A stretch of DNA of 64,000 bases from Tethya wilhelma. Lineage: Eukaryota > Porifera > Demospongiae > Tethyida > Tethyidae. The notes under the pieces were generated by a model. That model worked only from the letters and a program-made list of their open reading frames with translations. It was not told where the DNA came from and did not search any database. This document shows positions 36,301 to 49,100 of this stretch, piece by piece (within the stretch, counting starts at the first letter, position 1; every line of letters begins with the position of its first letter). The position numbers and the translations under genes were made by a program. The stretch lies in NCBI GenBank assembly GCA_964030475.1, contig CAXIPT010000003.1:285365-349364 (forward strand), in the 5' to 3' direction.

Positions 36301-39300
36301 CTAGATTTTTGGCAGTGATATGCTGCACACTAACTGCCACACAAAGTGAGCCCACCTCCATTCTTCTCTATGAAGGTACCTCATGTAAACCATGGGAGCC
36401 TCCAGGACCACCAGGTAAGCTAACGGTCAAAGAAGTAACTCATGACACAGTTCAACTAGAATGGTCCCCACCACAATATGGCAGCCAGAGTGTAGAGTGC
36501 TACCAAGTATCATACCATCCAGTAGACCAACCACAAGATAATAATACCTTAACTACAAACAGTACCCAACCTATAGTTACCATCAGTGGACTAACAGCTA
36601 GTACCAAGTATATTTTTACAGTGCAGCCAAAATGTAAGGTAGGTCTTGGAGCCAAAGGAGAGACTAGTGATCCTGTGGAAACTAAAATAGTCCCACAAGC
36701 TCTACAAGGAGCAGGAGTAATGGAACGTACAGAAATTTCAAGTACAACTAAAATTGCAAATACTGTGCCTATGTGTACTGGGATCTCACAGTCTCACCAA
36801 GCATCTTCAATCAAACCAATAGCTGTTGCTATCACTTACAATAGCATAACGTTAGAGTGGACTTTACCAGAGGAAAATGTTGATTCTTATACCATCATGT
36901 ATCGTGAAATCAATGCTACCAAATGGACAAGATGTACTTCTGAATGCAACAGTTACTTTGTTACTGGTCTACTGGGTCAAACCAAGTACATCTTCAAGGT
37001 ACGACCTGAACTAGAGGATGGTGATGTTGGTGATTGGAGTGAAGTTAGTGATCCCATTGAGACTAAACCTCCAATATGTCAGCCTGGGAAGCCAAGAGCC
37101 AGTGCTGTGTCTCATGACAGCATCACAATACAGTGGGAGAAACCTAGACATGGTTCAGAGACAGTTGAATCATATCTTGTGAGATACTGTTCTGTTAATG
37201 GTCCAAGCAAAAAATGGAGAAGAAATTGGTCAGATAATAATGAAAATAAGCAGACCATTACCAATCTATTATCACAAACCAAGTACATCTTCAAGGTACG
37301 ACCTGAGCTAGAGGATGATGATATTGGTGTTGAGAGTGAAGAGAGTGATCCTATTGAAACCAAGGCAAAAGTTAGCCATACTAGCTCTAATATTAATGCT
37401 AATTTAGGCAAACCTGTAGCTACTGCAATCTCTACTAACTCTGTCACAATACAGTGGAAAAGATCTGAAATAGATAGTGAATCTATCGAATGCTATACTG
37501 TATATCACTCAATAGCAGCTGCTAAGAAACAATGGAAAATCATAACTACAGATCCTACTCAAGAGAATGCAACAGTGGAAGGGTTGTCCAGTGATACACA
37601 GTTTGTATTCAAAGTTCGTTCTGAATGTACCAGTGGTAATGGTCCATCAAGTGAACTCAGTGACCCCATCAAAACCAGAGCTACCTCTCCACCTGGCAGA
37701 CCAACAGCCTCAGATGTGACATACAATAGTGTACTGTTGAAGTGGAGCAAACCTGAGTATGGCAGTGGGAAGATTAAACAATACAAGATACTATACACTT
37801 CTAGGTCTACTGGTAATTGTATTGAAACCCAAAATACAGTAATAACAGAGAGTAACCAAGAAACTATGTTGATTCAAGGATTATCAGTAAACACAGCCTA
37901 CACATTTCAGATCCAGCCAATTTGTCTGGAAAATTTTGGCTGTCCTAGTGAAATAAGTAACATTATTAGAACTAAACCAGCTTCCTCCCCCAGCTCCCCA
38001 CAAACTAATCATAAAACCCACAAGAACATAACACTAGAATGGATAAAACCGAAGCATGGTAGCGAGAATATTAAATATTACATAGTCACAACTGAATGTG
38101 AAGGTACAGCTGTCAAGGATGAGAAAACAGAAGGAGCTCAAGAAACCATCATGATAACAAACCTAGACATGAAAAAGAAATACCAGTTCAAAGTTTGTCC
38201 TGAGTGTGGTGAAGCTGGTGTTGGCATGGAGAGTGAGATGAGTGATGTCATTGAAACCATGGCAACCTCTCGTCCTGGGAAACCAACAGTGGCTGAAGTG
38301 ACTCATGAGAGTGTTAGCTTGAAGTGGACAGAACCAGAAGAAAAATGTGTGGACATCATTGGCTATGAAGTGTGCTATAGAAAAACTGATAGTTGCAAGT
38401 GGAATACAAATTTTAAACCTGATACAGTTCCATCACAATCAAGTGGATCAAAATTGTTGCATATTGAGAAGATTAAAGATTTAGATTTTGACTCGGAATA
38501 TGAATTCAAGGTAGTGCCTATTTGTGAGGAAGCTAAAGGTAGTGAAAGTGAAGTAAGTGATAGTATTCAAACTAAGTCAACTAGCCCACCTGGAAAACCA
38601 GTAGCATCTGACCAAACTCATAACAGCATTCAGTTAAAGTGGACTCAACCAAAGTATGGTAGTGAGAACATTCTGAACTATATAACTCTTGTTCACAATG
38701 TTTCTTCTGATGAAAAATATGACAATAACCTGATAGTTAATAGCAATGAAGATAAAGTGAGCTCAAGGATTGACGGACTATTTCCAAACACAGAGTATAT
38801 TTTCAAGGTCCAGCCTCAGTGTCCCAATGGTCTGGGAGCTGAAAGTGAATGGAGTCGACCAATTAGAACTAAACCTGTCTACTATAAGCCTGGACAACCT
38901 ATAGTTGCAAAACCAACAACTTATAATAAGATTCATCTGAAATGGGCTAGACCTGAACATGGATGGAAAGAAGTGCAATGCTACAGTGTCTACTACCATG
39001 AAGTTAGTGATTCAAATTGGAGAGAGTTATTAAGACAAGTTCCAACTAGTACACAACAAAACGAATCAGTTACAGTCAGTGGGCTTCTTCCAGGCATTTC
39101 TTACATTTTCAAAGTCAAGTCTCATTTACTTGCTGCACCAAGAAACCATTTGTGCACAGAACAAGAGAGTGATGAGAGTGATCCCATCCAGACTAAAACA
39201 ACCACTTCACCGGGTAAACCACAAGTTGTTGGCAGGACATTCAAAAGCATTCAGCTGGAGTGGAGCTGTCCTGACAAGGGAAGTGATAGTATTGACTATT

Positions 39301-42300
39301 ACACCATTATTTATCAAAAGCTACAAAGGAGCAATCAACAAGAACAAATATATTGTATAGTTGAAGCCACAAGTGTAACAATAAGAGGATTTGAGAATAG
39401 AACACAGTACACCTTTACAGTCATTCCTCACTGTCCAAGTGGTGAAGGTGAACCAAGTGAGAGTATCACAGTTGAGACCCTACCATCTTGTAAGCCTGGT
39501 CCAGCTACATGTGTTGCTTCTATCTATGATAGTATCACACTAAAATGGAAAAAGCCTGAGTATCAACCAGGTAAGGTTACGAGTTACAAGTTGTCTTTCC
39601 AATCACAACATGGTCATAGAGGACATCATGAAGTGTCAGCAAAACACTATGATTCTGTTGAAATACAAGGCTTGATTCCCAACACTGAATACACCTTTAC
39701 TGTCCTTCCAATATGTGAGCCTAGTATTGGCACAGAGTGTAGTATCAGTGAACCCATTGCTACCATGGCAACCTCTCCACCTAGTAAACCAATCAATTCA
39801 TGGAAATCTGCGACTCATGATAGTATCACATTGCAATGGATAAAACCAAACATTGGCAGTGAGAATATAAAGTACTATGAAGTGACTTACAAAAGGTATG
39901 GCAAGTCCTGGATAGTAGCACAAGTCGAGGGGAAAATAAAAACAGACACCAATCAGGAAGAGACAACTGTGATGGGTCTTCTATATGGTGCAAAGTATAT
40001 CTTCAAAGTTAAAGCTATATGTTCTACTGGCACTGAAGGTAAATACAACCAGGGGATGGAGAGTGACCCCAGTGATCCTATAGAGACAAACACAACGTCT
40101 CCACCTGGTAGACCAAGAGCTGTCACATGTACCCACAACACAATCACACTGGAATGGAAGAAACCAGAGTTTGGTTTCACTGACATTGAACGATATATCA
40201 TCTTCTTCTCAGAGGATCGAAAACAATGGGATATTATAGCAAGATCAACTGAGCAACAAAAATCTAGATTGTCTAAACCAATCACTTGTACTGTACACGA
40301 ACTTGAAGCAAAAACTTCATATTTCTTTAGAGTTCATTCAGTGTGTAAAAGTGGTCAAGGATCATATAGTGACATTAGTGAACCAATTATGACCAACGCA
40401 ACCTCTCCACCATCAAAACCTACAGTCAGTAAAGTGACTCACAATAGCCTGCATCTTCAATGGAATCATCCTGAATACGGCTGTTACAGAATTGATCATT
40501 ATCAACTTTCATATACTAAACTTGAAGGAGACAAGAAGATTGTATGGCAAACATTGAAATGTGAAAGTACTGACTACTGTGTGGCGAACCTAGAACTAAA
40601 CACACAATATGTCTTCAAAGTCCTTCCCATCTGTAAAGATGATCGAGACAAAGGCACAGAGAGTGAAGAGAGTGACTGGATTCAGACTAAAGCAACCTCT
40701 CCACCTGGTAAACCAATAGCCACCAAGGTGACTCATGACAGTGTTCACTTGAAATGGACTAAACCAGCTTGCGGTGTTCAAAACAAGTATGAAATAATAA
40801 AATTATTACATTACTGCAAACAAGAGCCAACACTGTCTGACATATTAGCCCAAACCTGGGTAAGTACTACGGACTGCAGCTTTGAAGTAAGTAGTCTTCA
40901 ACCAGAGACTAGTTATTATTTTCAAATTCGTCCAGTATGTGGTATTGATTATGGAACTGAAAGTGAAACAAGTGATGTGATTACTACAATGCCAATATGT
41001 AAACCAACTGGGCTAACAGCTTCCAATATAACTCATGATAGTACCACACTGACATGGAATAGACCAAAGATAGGTAGTGATCAAATAAGTCACTACACAG
41101 TATACTTCAAAAAAGCTAATCATGACTCTGGCTGGAGGAAACAAAGCATAAACTGTGCTGAAAACAAAGTAACTATTGAACAGTTGAGCAATTCTACTCA
41201 TTACACATTCAAAATACATCCAGAACTTAAGTATGATGTACATCTCAGTACTGATTTCAGTGATTCTTTTCAGATGACAACAATGTCAACTCCTCTTGCT
41301 ATTTCTAAGTATAATGAGGCTCAGTCAAAGAGATTAGTATTAAGAGAAGGTCCTCCACCAGTATATGAACTCCCAGGAGTGACTTACACAATGAGAGATG
41401 AAGAAAAGATGATTGCCAAGTGTCATTTTGGAGACCCTAAACTAGGCAAAGGAAAACGAGAGAGAGTGTTGATGCTTGTAGGAGCAACTGGAGATGGTAA
41501 GAGTACACTGATTGAATTTATGCTCACCTACATACTGGGAGTGAAATGGGAGTATGACTTCAGATTTAAGTTGATTAAAGAAGAAGCTAGACCTAAAACA
41601 GAAAGCCAAACAAGATTTGTCACAGCCTATACATTTTACCCAGTTGAAGGATCTGCTCTAGACTACACCCTAACCATCATTGACACACCTGGATATGGAG
41701 ACACCAGAGGAATCCAACAAGATGATGTATTGACAGAAAAAATCAAACAATTCTTATCCACTCCACCTCCCCAAGGTATTGACCACATTGATGGTATTGG
41801 ATTCGTTGCAAAGGCTGGTTCATCTCGACTAACACCAACACAGCAGTACATCTTTGACTCAATACTGGGAGTGTTTGGAAAAGATATGGAACACAGCATC
41901 TTCCTGATGATAACTTTCTGTGATGCTGGAGACCCTGAAGTTGTTGAGGCCATTAAAACAGCAAAGATACCAATGGTTGATCACTTTAAGTTCAACAACT
42001 CAGCACTGTATGCTAAAAACAATACCAGTGATGTTATCAATTCTAGTTTCTGGAAAATGGGAATAGATGCTCTTAGTTATTTCTTTACCCAATTTGAAAA
42101 CATGGTACCAATAGCTCTCCAACTTACACGAGAAACATTGGAAGAACGTACTCTACTAGAAACTCACGTGGAAGAAATTCGCAGTCAAATCACTGCCAGT
42201 CTTAACCTCATCAGAGAACTTCGAGATGATGAAGCAATCACAGCTCATCAATTAACTACTGATAGTACTAAACCTTTTTTATATGAAGTTGATGTAATGA

Positions 42301-42917
42301 AAAGATCGAAAGAGCCACTATTAGATGAGAACAAGGGAATAACAACCTGTTTAGAATGCCATTTAACTTGTCACATACCATGCACTATCAAAAATAATGC
42401 TAATAAGTACAACTGTGCTGCAATGGAAGGGAGCTATCTCGAACGAAACAAGGAGTCACACTGTGTAGTGTGTCCAGGGAAATGTCACTGGTCAAAACAT
42501 GGTCATACAGCATATCAATATGTTTATAAATCATCGAAAGAGAAGAGAACACTTTATGATCTCCTAGAGAAATACTGCAACAGTGCCCCCTCTTCCTCAG
42601 AGCAGCACCACACTACAGAAGACATGCTTCAAGTTAGTGGTGTAGCAAAGACAGTGATAGGAAAATGCAATGAAGTATTTGATCTTATTAAACGAGCACA
42701 AGAATCCACTAACAAACTTGACAAAATTGCCCTCAAAAAATCTGATCCATCTCATGAAAGCTCTTCTCAAGTGGCCTACATACAAGTATTGATTGAGGCA
42801 GAAAGGAGAGGTGGGAAGGAAGGGTGTGAAGAACGTATAGAGGCACTGAAAGTGCTTAAAGAAAGAGCTCAAGTTACAGTAGAAGTGTCAAAGTCAAGGC
42901 GCAATGAATCAACGTAA
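33368..42917 (+). CDS. Gene 5: CARD – Y – SNTX-like – Fn3 x16 – GTPase – Cys/His (3,016 aa, 2 exons)
   Basis: Exon 1 is 33368..33743 (donor GTGAGT). Exon 2 is 34243..42917 after a TTAATACAG acceptor. The join is in phase and open throughout. Residues 1..~105: CARD-like (AEYRAFQGCFDRLVTGV). ~135..365: Y module (DLEQKFTTLVSQC, SFLNPELLGHIIEFLG). From ~369: SNTX-like block, opening IPCLGRPFRLGMLYDCRNEK, with GATHVVTGVLYGFNAY, a FAT-like helical part with LLPDIRGGTVDESELAK, and a thioredoxin-like part ending ILLYEGTSCKPWEPPGPP (~745..845). ~845..2475: sixteen Fn3 repeats, colinear with gene 2. ~2539: Walker A GATGDGKST; ~2606: DTPGYGDTRG. ~2828..2880: Cys/His module. There is no signal peptide. 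Known: SNTX-family proteins share this MACPF–FAT–thioredoxin order. Inferred: an intracellular CARD-coupled GTPase that may use the MACPF-like fold. Pore formation is not shown. Confidence 0.88.
34120..34205. repeat. Short hairpin element, copy 2 (intron 1 of gene 5)
   Basis: Ends TAGCCTTG... and ...AATGAGGCTA with inner GCAGGC/GCCTGG arms match the family at 4493. The loop differs. It sits within intron 1. Confidence 0.45.
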
Positions 42918-43645
42918 TATAATTTAAAAGTTAGCAACTTATCAATTATATAATACGTTGTCCTAGCAACACTTTACAAACAGCATCTATAGTTATTGTT
43001 TACTGTAATTAGTTCGCATGTGGTGTGTTTTATTTTCTAAGTTTAATTTGTAACCACAAAAATTATTGAGTTATAATTATTATATACATGACCTTTGCTG
43101 TCCACTTTTCTCTAATTTTGAATCTTGCATTCCATATGGATGTCAATGAACTGTTGTGTTAATAGCCTTGTTCCCAGGCTCCTCCCTCGCGAATATTTCC
43201 TACGAAAATAAGGAGGGAGAGAGCCTAGCCTAAATCTATAGAGTGTCTGATATATAATGTGCGTGACGTAGTCAATTTTGAATATGTATCAGTATGCGGT
43301 CAAAGTTTTCCAGGGAGTTACCGCGAGCAGGACAGCTAGAATGGACAAAAACGCTTGAAAAAACTGTTGTACGCTTGTTGTAAGCTTCTTCAGTTAGCGA
43401 AGACCAAAGAATAAACCTTCTGCTCTATATTTATTATCATCAGTTTGTCTGTGTGTCTTGTTCATATCTCGAGGGCTGATAGAAGAATAGAGACTGAACT
43501 CTGTTCAAACTAAAAGACCAGGCACATACTCAAAACATTTGTATTCTTAAAATTTAATTAGGGGGAGGAGAAAGAGGGAGGGAAAGGTAGACATAAATTA
43601 CACTTGAACCCAAACACAGACATGATCTTGACTAACTATACAAAC
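42918..43645. other. Intergenic: 3' flank of gene 5 with a hairpin element
   Basis: The first 120 bp resemble the 3' flank of gene 6 (TTGTCCTAGCAAC followed by an AT-rich stretch), as expected for duplicated genes. A hairpin lies at 43163..43232. The rest shows no gene. Confidence 0.45.
43163..43232. repeat. Short hairpin element, copy 3
   Basis: TAGCCTTGTTCCCAGGCTCC at the left, GGAGGGAGAGAGCCTAGCCTA at the right (shortened arms). Same family as 4493..4577. Confidence 0.5.
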
Positions 43646-43688
43646 TCCAAACACCAATGGCTCCTGACTATCTAGCTAAAAACTCACA

Positions 43689-44240
43689 GAGAAGCGGCAT
43701 CACAGACCACTGTCTCCTGGACCAATTAAGGTCCTCAAAGGCTGCCAGTTCATCCAGAGTCTCATCAGCTAGCCTGTGATAGGAGAGGTGGTCCAATTGT
43801 CTTATCTCCCCCTCTTCTCTCTCACTGCTGGAGGAGAGGAGGTGGACACAGGGGGTGGGGCCTGGTTGCCATGGCGATGGCAGGGACTGGAGGGGAGAGA
43901 GAAATATCGATGGTCAAATACAACAACAGCTGTAGACTAAAAATCTAGAGGCTTGGTTGTTTTTGTTGCATGTACTGAAGTGTTTTATAACTGACTGTTT
44001 CTCAATGACACATGAATCATGCATGAGTTAATTGGCAGTGTATTCCAAATTGTATTGACTTACTGTCAGTGGTTGTCTTTGGCCCAGTGGGAGTTGGTTT
44101 CTAAGAAGGAGATGGCGGACATGTCTCCTCGTAGCACTCCGTCTGTCTCTACTGTGGTAGACTCCCAAAGGAGACACCTTGGACCATCTCAGGTTCCAGT
44201 GGCTATAGTCGGGCTTATTAATGGGTTTATTTGCTTGCTG
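43689..44240 (-). pseudogene. Frataxin-like 5' fragment, copy A (decayed)
   Basis: On the minus strand this matches the two exons at 51500..52041. The exon 2 part still reads LDHLSYHRLADETLDELAAF, but one of two Phe codons is gone and the following residues diverge. The exon 1 part lacks the start codon present in copy B but keeps a good GTAAGT donor (plus-strand 44058..44063). No later frataxin exons occur nearby. It is a pseudogene fragment carried by the segmental duplication. Confidence 0.65.
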
Positions 44241-44587
44241 CCTGATTTCAATTTTATTGGTTCGAATAAATAGAAAGGACAGCTGATTCCAATTATTTGA
44301 ACTAAATCTAATTAATTTATAATTGAAATCCTGAATCAGCAGACAGAAGCTAGGACCAAGCTCTTAGAAGCATTCAATTAATTTACTTTTACTTGTTTAC
44401 GTTCAAACCAGGACCTGTACGAAAACCTGCAATAGACTAGTGGATCTCCAGCATTCCTCATTCCTCTGGGGCCTAACTATAATTAGTTTAGTTCAGTAGA
44501 CAAACAGTATAACTTAAAGTTTGAAATTTTGTTATAGTTACTGTCTGTCTCTCTCTCTAAATATAAAAACACACACAATCACAATGA

Positions 44588-45324
44588 AAGCACCGTTGGT
44601 GCACAAGCCTCGGCACACTCAACTAGCTATAGCGACTTATAAAAGAGTTAAATTTTATCACAAGTCATGTCTACAGCTGTACATGTATGGTATGGGCAAG
44701 AAAACTAAACTTGTAGCCTCAGTACTCCGGCCCTGCCGCCCACAGGTTAGCTACATATCTCTGTGATGAAGCAGCACAAGACATACTGATAGGCTACTGA
44801 ACTATACCTAGCTAGTTTGAGCTATGCTACTAATGAGTGGCCACTGACATCAGTGCACTGGCTATGGAATACTCAGCTGATATCAGATTCACACATATTG
44901 AGCATGCAAAGTATAGCTGGCCACACTAAAAAAATCTATACATGCCAAATTATACATTAGTGTGCTTACATAGATATCAGACCAACTTTTCAAGTGTCTG
45001 TCTTACCAACTAACAGCAACAGCACATGCAGCCTGAGTAGCATGCAGCTAAACTCAACACGAATTCTAGATAACGCACACCAGATCAATGGGCGTGGTCT
45101 CGAAAGCTAAGCGCTCAAACAAGCACAAAAGCCTCAAATCTCAACAACTACAGTGTTTTGGACAGCAAAAAATATATTTCTTTAAGATCATTCAGATTTA
45201 TGAACGTAAGTACCATCAGTTTTGTCGCTAGAGCTGTCTTTCTTGAGATTTCGATGGAACAAACAGACACACAAAACGACTACCGTAATCCTCTGCACGT
45301 GCTACGCACGTGCCGAGGCTTATG
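44588..45324. mobile_element. 737-bp insertion with apparent ATGA target duplication
   Basis: Block B has the uninterrupted sequence CACAATGATCAGTGG at about 52415..52430. In block A the same site is split, with ATGA on each side of the insert. The insert's ends share AAGCCTCGGCAC in inverted orientation (about 44605..44616 and 45310..45321). No transposase frame is seen, so it looks like a non-autonomous DNA element. The TSD length is ambiguous because the flank reads ATGATGA. Confidence 0.6.
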
Positions 45325-46167
45325 ATGATCAGTGGATGTATTCAGTGTTCAGTGATCCCTTGGGATTGGTTCTCTTACTTGAACTGTGAAGAGCGAGAAC
45401 CTGCCGGGGGAAGGTCAATTGCTATTCTTTGTCTATTGTTTAAGATAGCCATATATATCAGACCACTCCATTGTGAGATGATGGTATTCATCTTTAGCTA
45501 CTGGAGGGAGTTGTCATCAGGTGAACTTGTTTGTCCCTTCAGATGTCAGTGGTAGATAAACCAGACCATATTATTAGTTTGCTACTGTCATGAATATAAT
45601 AAAGATAAGCTTTAATATACACCCACTGTTATGACTGATTGTGTGCATTTTATGTGACTCTCTTGCATAGAGAGGGATTACAACAATGCTAGGTTGATGA
45701 CTGGTGAAGTTTTTCCTGCATGGTGGTGTAAGAATGATACTGTTATTACTTAACGAAAAGGCCTGATATATTGAATCTGGTAAGTGTTGGATGGCAAACC
45801 ACAAAACCTGTACCATGCACTTGCAGAAGTATGTGGTTGAAGCCTTATTTCTTCAATAATTAAATCTAGGTTTTGCTTACAATGTCATGCAGTCAGTTGT
45901 GGATATGTTTGGAACAGAATCAGTTGTTTCATGTGTTAATCTACTTTTACCGCTGCTCTGTCTATGTTGCAGCAATTTCTGCTGAAACATTTATGGCTGG
46001 CATATGTGTATGGAGGGTCTGTAAATCAGGAGATCTATTGTATTCATTACTCATGAATATCATCATGTCATACACACCCCTCATTCTTACACACACATAC
46101 ACAGCAGTTTGTTTCTGAAGAAAAAGGATATTAACTGTTTGTATGAAAGTTGCTGTCAATAGCTATC
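45325..46167. other. Upstream region of gene 6 (duplicated before gene 7)
   Basis: Closely similar over its length to about 52422..53269. It presumably holds the promoter and 5' untranslated region. It lacks the X-box-like block seen in genes 3 to 5. Small open frames are shared by both copies but resemble nothing known. Confidence 0.45.
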
Positions 46168-49100
46168 ATGGATAACAGTGACACCGCTGAGTATCGTGCC
46201 TTTCAAAGTTGTTTTGATAGACTAGTGACTGGAGTAGCACATGATGTAGAGAGTGTAGCTAGAAAAGCTTTTGAAAAAAATGTAATTACTCCAGAAGACT
46301 TACGCAATGCAATCAATCAACATAATGATAAATCATTAAGAACTACCAACCTATTGCTGAAAATTTTAAACAAAATTCAGCAGAATCCAGCAAACTTTGA
46401 TGAATTTGTGAGCATTCTCAAGAACACAACAACTCTGGAAGAATTGGCTCAACAACTGACATCTGAGCATGTCAAACAACTACAAGAAAGAGCATCTCTT
46501 AGTCTACCAACAAAAGAGAGTAAACCTCAAGGTGAGTTGACTACCTGCAAAAGCTATATAATTTATACAAGTAGTAAAAATTTCAAAAAAATAAGTAGTG
46601 TAGGAATGGGCAGTGCGGTAAAAAGTATTGGAACAAGGCACGGTCTCAGTTTCGGCACATGACTACTTCATTTTTATTCTTGATCCCTCATATGGATTTT
46701 TCAGTGTCCTGTTGCAATAATCTGTACACTGATAGTACCGTATACGTATAGCTTATTGCACGCATTGGTTCAATTTCTACAGTAACTATAATCACTTGGG
46801 TAAGCAATGGAGTAAACCATAACAAACAGGTATATAACTTAAACTGGACTGCTGGCCAAGAGTTGGGCATAAAAATGAAGTAGTCATGTGCCGAAACTGA
46901 GACCGTGCCTTGTTCCAATACTTTTTACCGCACTGCCCATTCTTACACTACTTATTTTTTTGAAATTTTTACTACTTGTTCATTTACTTTTTTCAACACT
47001 ACAGTGTGGAAACACTATCAGAGACTAGTTAGTCCCTACAAAAAGCTTGAGTGGCAGCTACATGCACTTCATTAGGCTGGAGGCTAGTGCGCATGCGCAT
47101 AATAATGCCACGTGAATAATGACCTTTGTACTCTTACAAAGATGGCTGCATTGTAGTACATGAATTTATACACTAAGTTTCAAGGCTTTCTAGTTTTTGT
47201 TTAGGCCTATTTATGATGAAAACGAGTATCAAAGAATGTAGTACCCATGAAAAGAACTTACTTTGTGCTGTCAAAGTTGGCTCAACACATTCTGGTTCCC
47301 TGGAAATCCTTTTCAAGTAAGTCAGTTAGGAAGTACGTACGTAAGTACGTAAGTTAGGAGAACAAAAATGGCACTATGGTGGCTTCTCACTAGCGCTCTC
47401 TACGAGTGCTGAGAAAAGTTTTTGTGAGTTTTAGGCCTTGCATGCAGTTGGTAATCTGTCAGTAAGAGCCTCTGAGCAACTTTGAAGGTTTAATTTTGTT
47501 TGGCTAGACTTTTATAGTGACCAACATTTTGTATTGTGTCTATGGGACAGTCGGCCCATTCCTACTATACGTACTACCGTACGTATGATAGGTGTGTTTA
47601 TTTTATGATTCAACCTCCATGCATGATTTCCCCCCCCATTTTATGATGATTAACTGAACGGATAATGTAGGAGAATCTGACAGCTCATTACTAGAAGCCA
47701 GCACATCTGACAGTAAGTCAGCACAAGAAGCAAGTCGTAGTGAAATATTTGAGTGTCATTGTGGAAGCAATTGTAGCTTTGAAGACTATTTGGGTGGCAA
47801 ATGTTGTGGGTCACAAGAGAACTCTTTTCCACATCTAAATGTAGCACACCTTAGCAATGGTGACAAGGAGAAACTTTATTGTAAGCTAATAACTGAAACA
47901 AATAAGATTAGTAAAACGTTTCAAGACCTTGTGTGTGACACATTTAAGACACTAAATCACCAACAAACATCAGTAGAACAGCTCGTGGCAATTGCATTTA
48001 CCTATGGTCAGCCAAGCAATCCTACTCCTATCACTGAAAAGTACAGTGATGAGCTTTCTGCTGTCAAGACTGTTTATGGCATACAGATATTCCTTGTTAG
48101 ACACAGATTCATCTCATTTTTCAATTATCTGATATTGGAGGAGATCATTCTACAGCTGGGAAAAGATGATCATTCCTTGAAAGAGAAGCTCGAAAACTAC
48201 CTAGCTGACTTTACGATGTTCTGCAAACGTAATGTGTTTGAGGTTCCTTCTTTTGCCATTTCTAAGTCTGCTCCAGGACATGAACAAGACAGGAGCCTAG
48301 TAATAAAAGTCAATGAAAGAACATGGCTTGAGGCTGTTAATAAGCCTTCTTTTACGTTTGAAGACGTGAGAATGATAAGAGTCAAATTAGCTTCATTCAT
48401 TGGTTTAGACCCTGCCGCTATCCTCCTACAAGATGTCAAACGTGGATGCATGGAATTATCATTTGTTGTGCTCTCAGACACTTCAAACTTTCCACTCTCT
48501 GAATTACAAAATGATCAACTTCTGACATTGGGGATTAAAGTGATTGATGAGCCAACATGTAGTGTACTAGTTCTTGCTAAAATTGAAAGCAAACCAGACA
48601 CATGTGTGGCCATTCTTGAAGAAGAACCTTCTCTAGAGGGATTGGCCAAAGGGCTTACATCTGAACGAGCAAAACAAGCAGGAATTAGCATATGTCAGCC
48701 TGGGAAGCCAACAGCCAGTGATGTCACTCAAAACACCATCACAATAGACTGGGACAACCCAAAACATGACAGTGAGAATATTCAGTCATATTGTGTGAGA
48801 TATTGTCATATCGATGCTTCACTGAAAGCCAAACTCTGGAAAAACACAATGACTGAGAGCAGTGAAACCAAATCAGCTATTATTAACCTTACTCCACAAA
48901 CCAAGTACAGCTTCAAGGTACGACCTGAACTAAAGGATGGTAGTGTTGGTAAATGGAGTGAAGAAAGTGATCTCATTGAAACCAAGCCTCCACCCTGTCA
49001 GCCTGGGAGGCCAACAGCCAGTGCTGTGACTCATGACAGCATCACTGTGGTGTGGCCTGATCGTGACAGTAGGAACATTAAAATTGAGTCATATCTAGTG

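Larger units (their letters stand above)
43645..48021. repeat. Segmental duplication block A
   Basis: Near-identical in sequence and order to 51455..54113 apart from two insertions in this copy (44588..45324 and 46568..47590). It contains a frataxin-like 5' relic (minus), the promoter and CARD exon of gene 6, and the first part of its X-module exon. Similarity to block B stops near 48021. The CARD exon shows no base difference between copies, so the duplication is recent or the copies have been homogenised. Confidence 0.85.

Noticed and set aside
34966..36400. Calling genes 2, 4 and 5 venom toxins because of the SNTX-like block
   Set aside because: The block is only one module in an intracellular-type protein; the SNTX fold is widespread in animals and no secretion signal is present.
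45310..46118. Open frames in the gene 6 upstream region repeated before gene 7
   Set aside because: They are repeated because the DNA is duplicated; small indels between the copies change the frames, which argues against coding.
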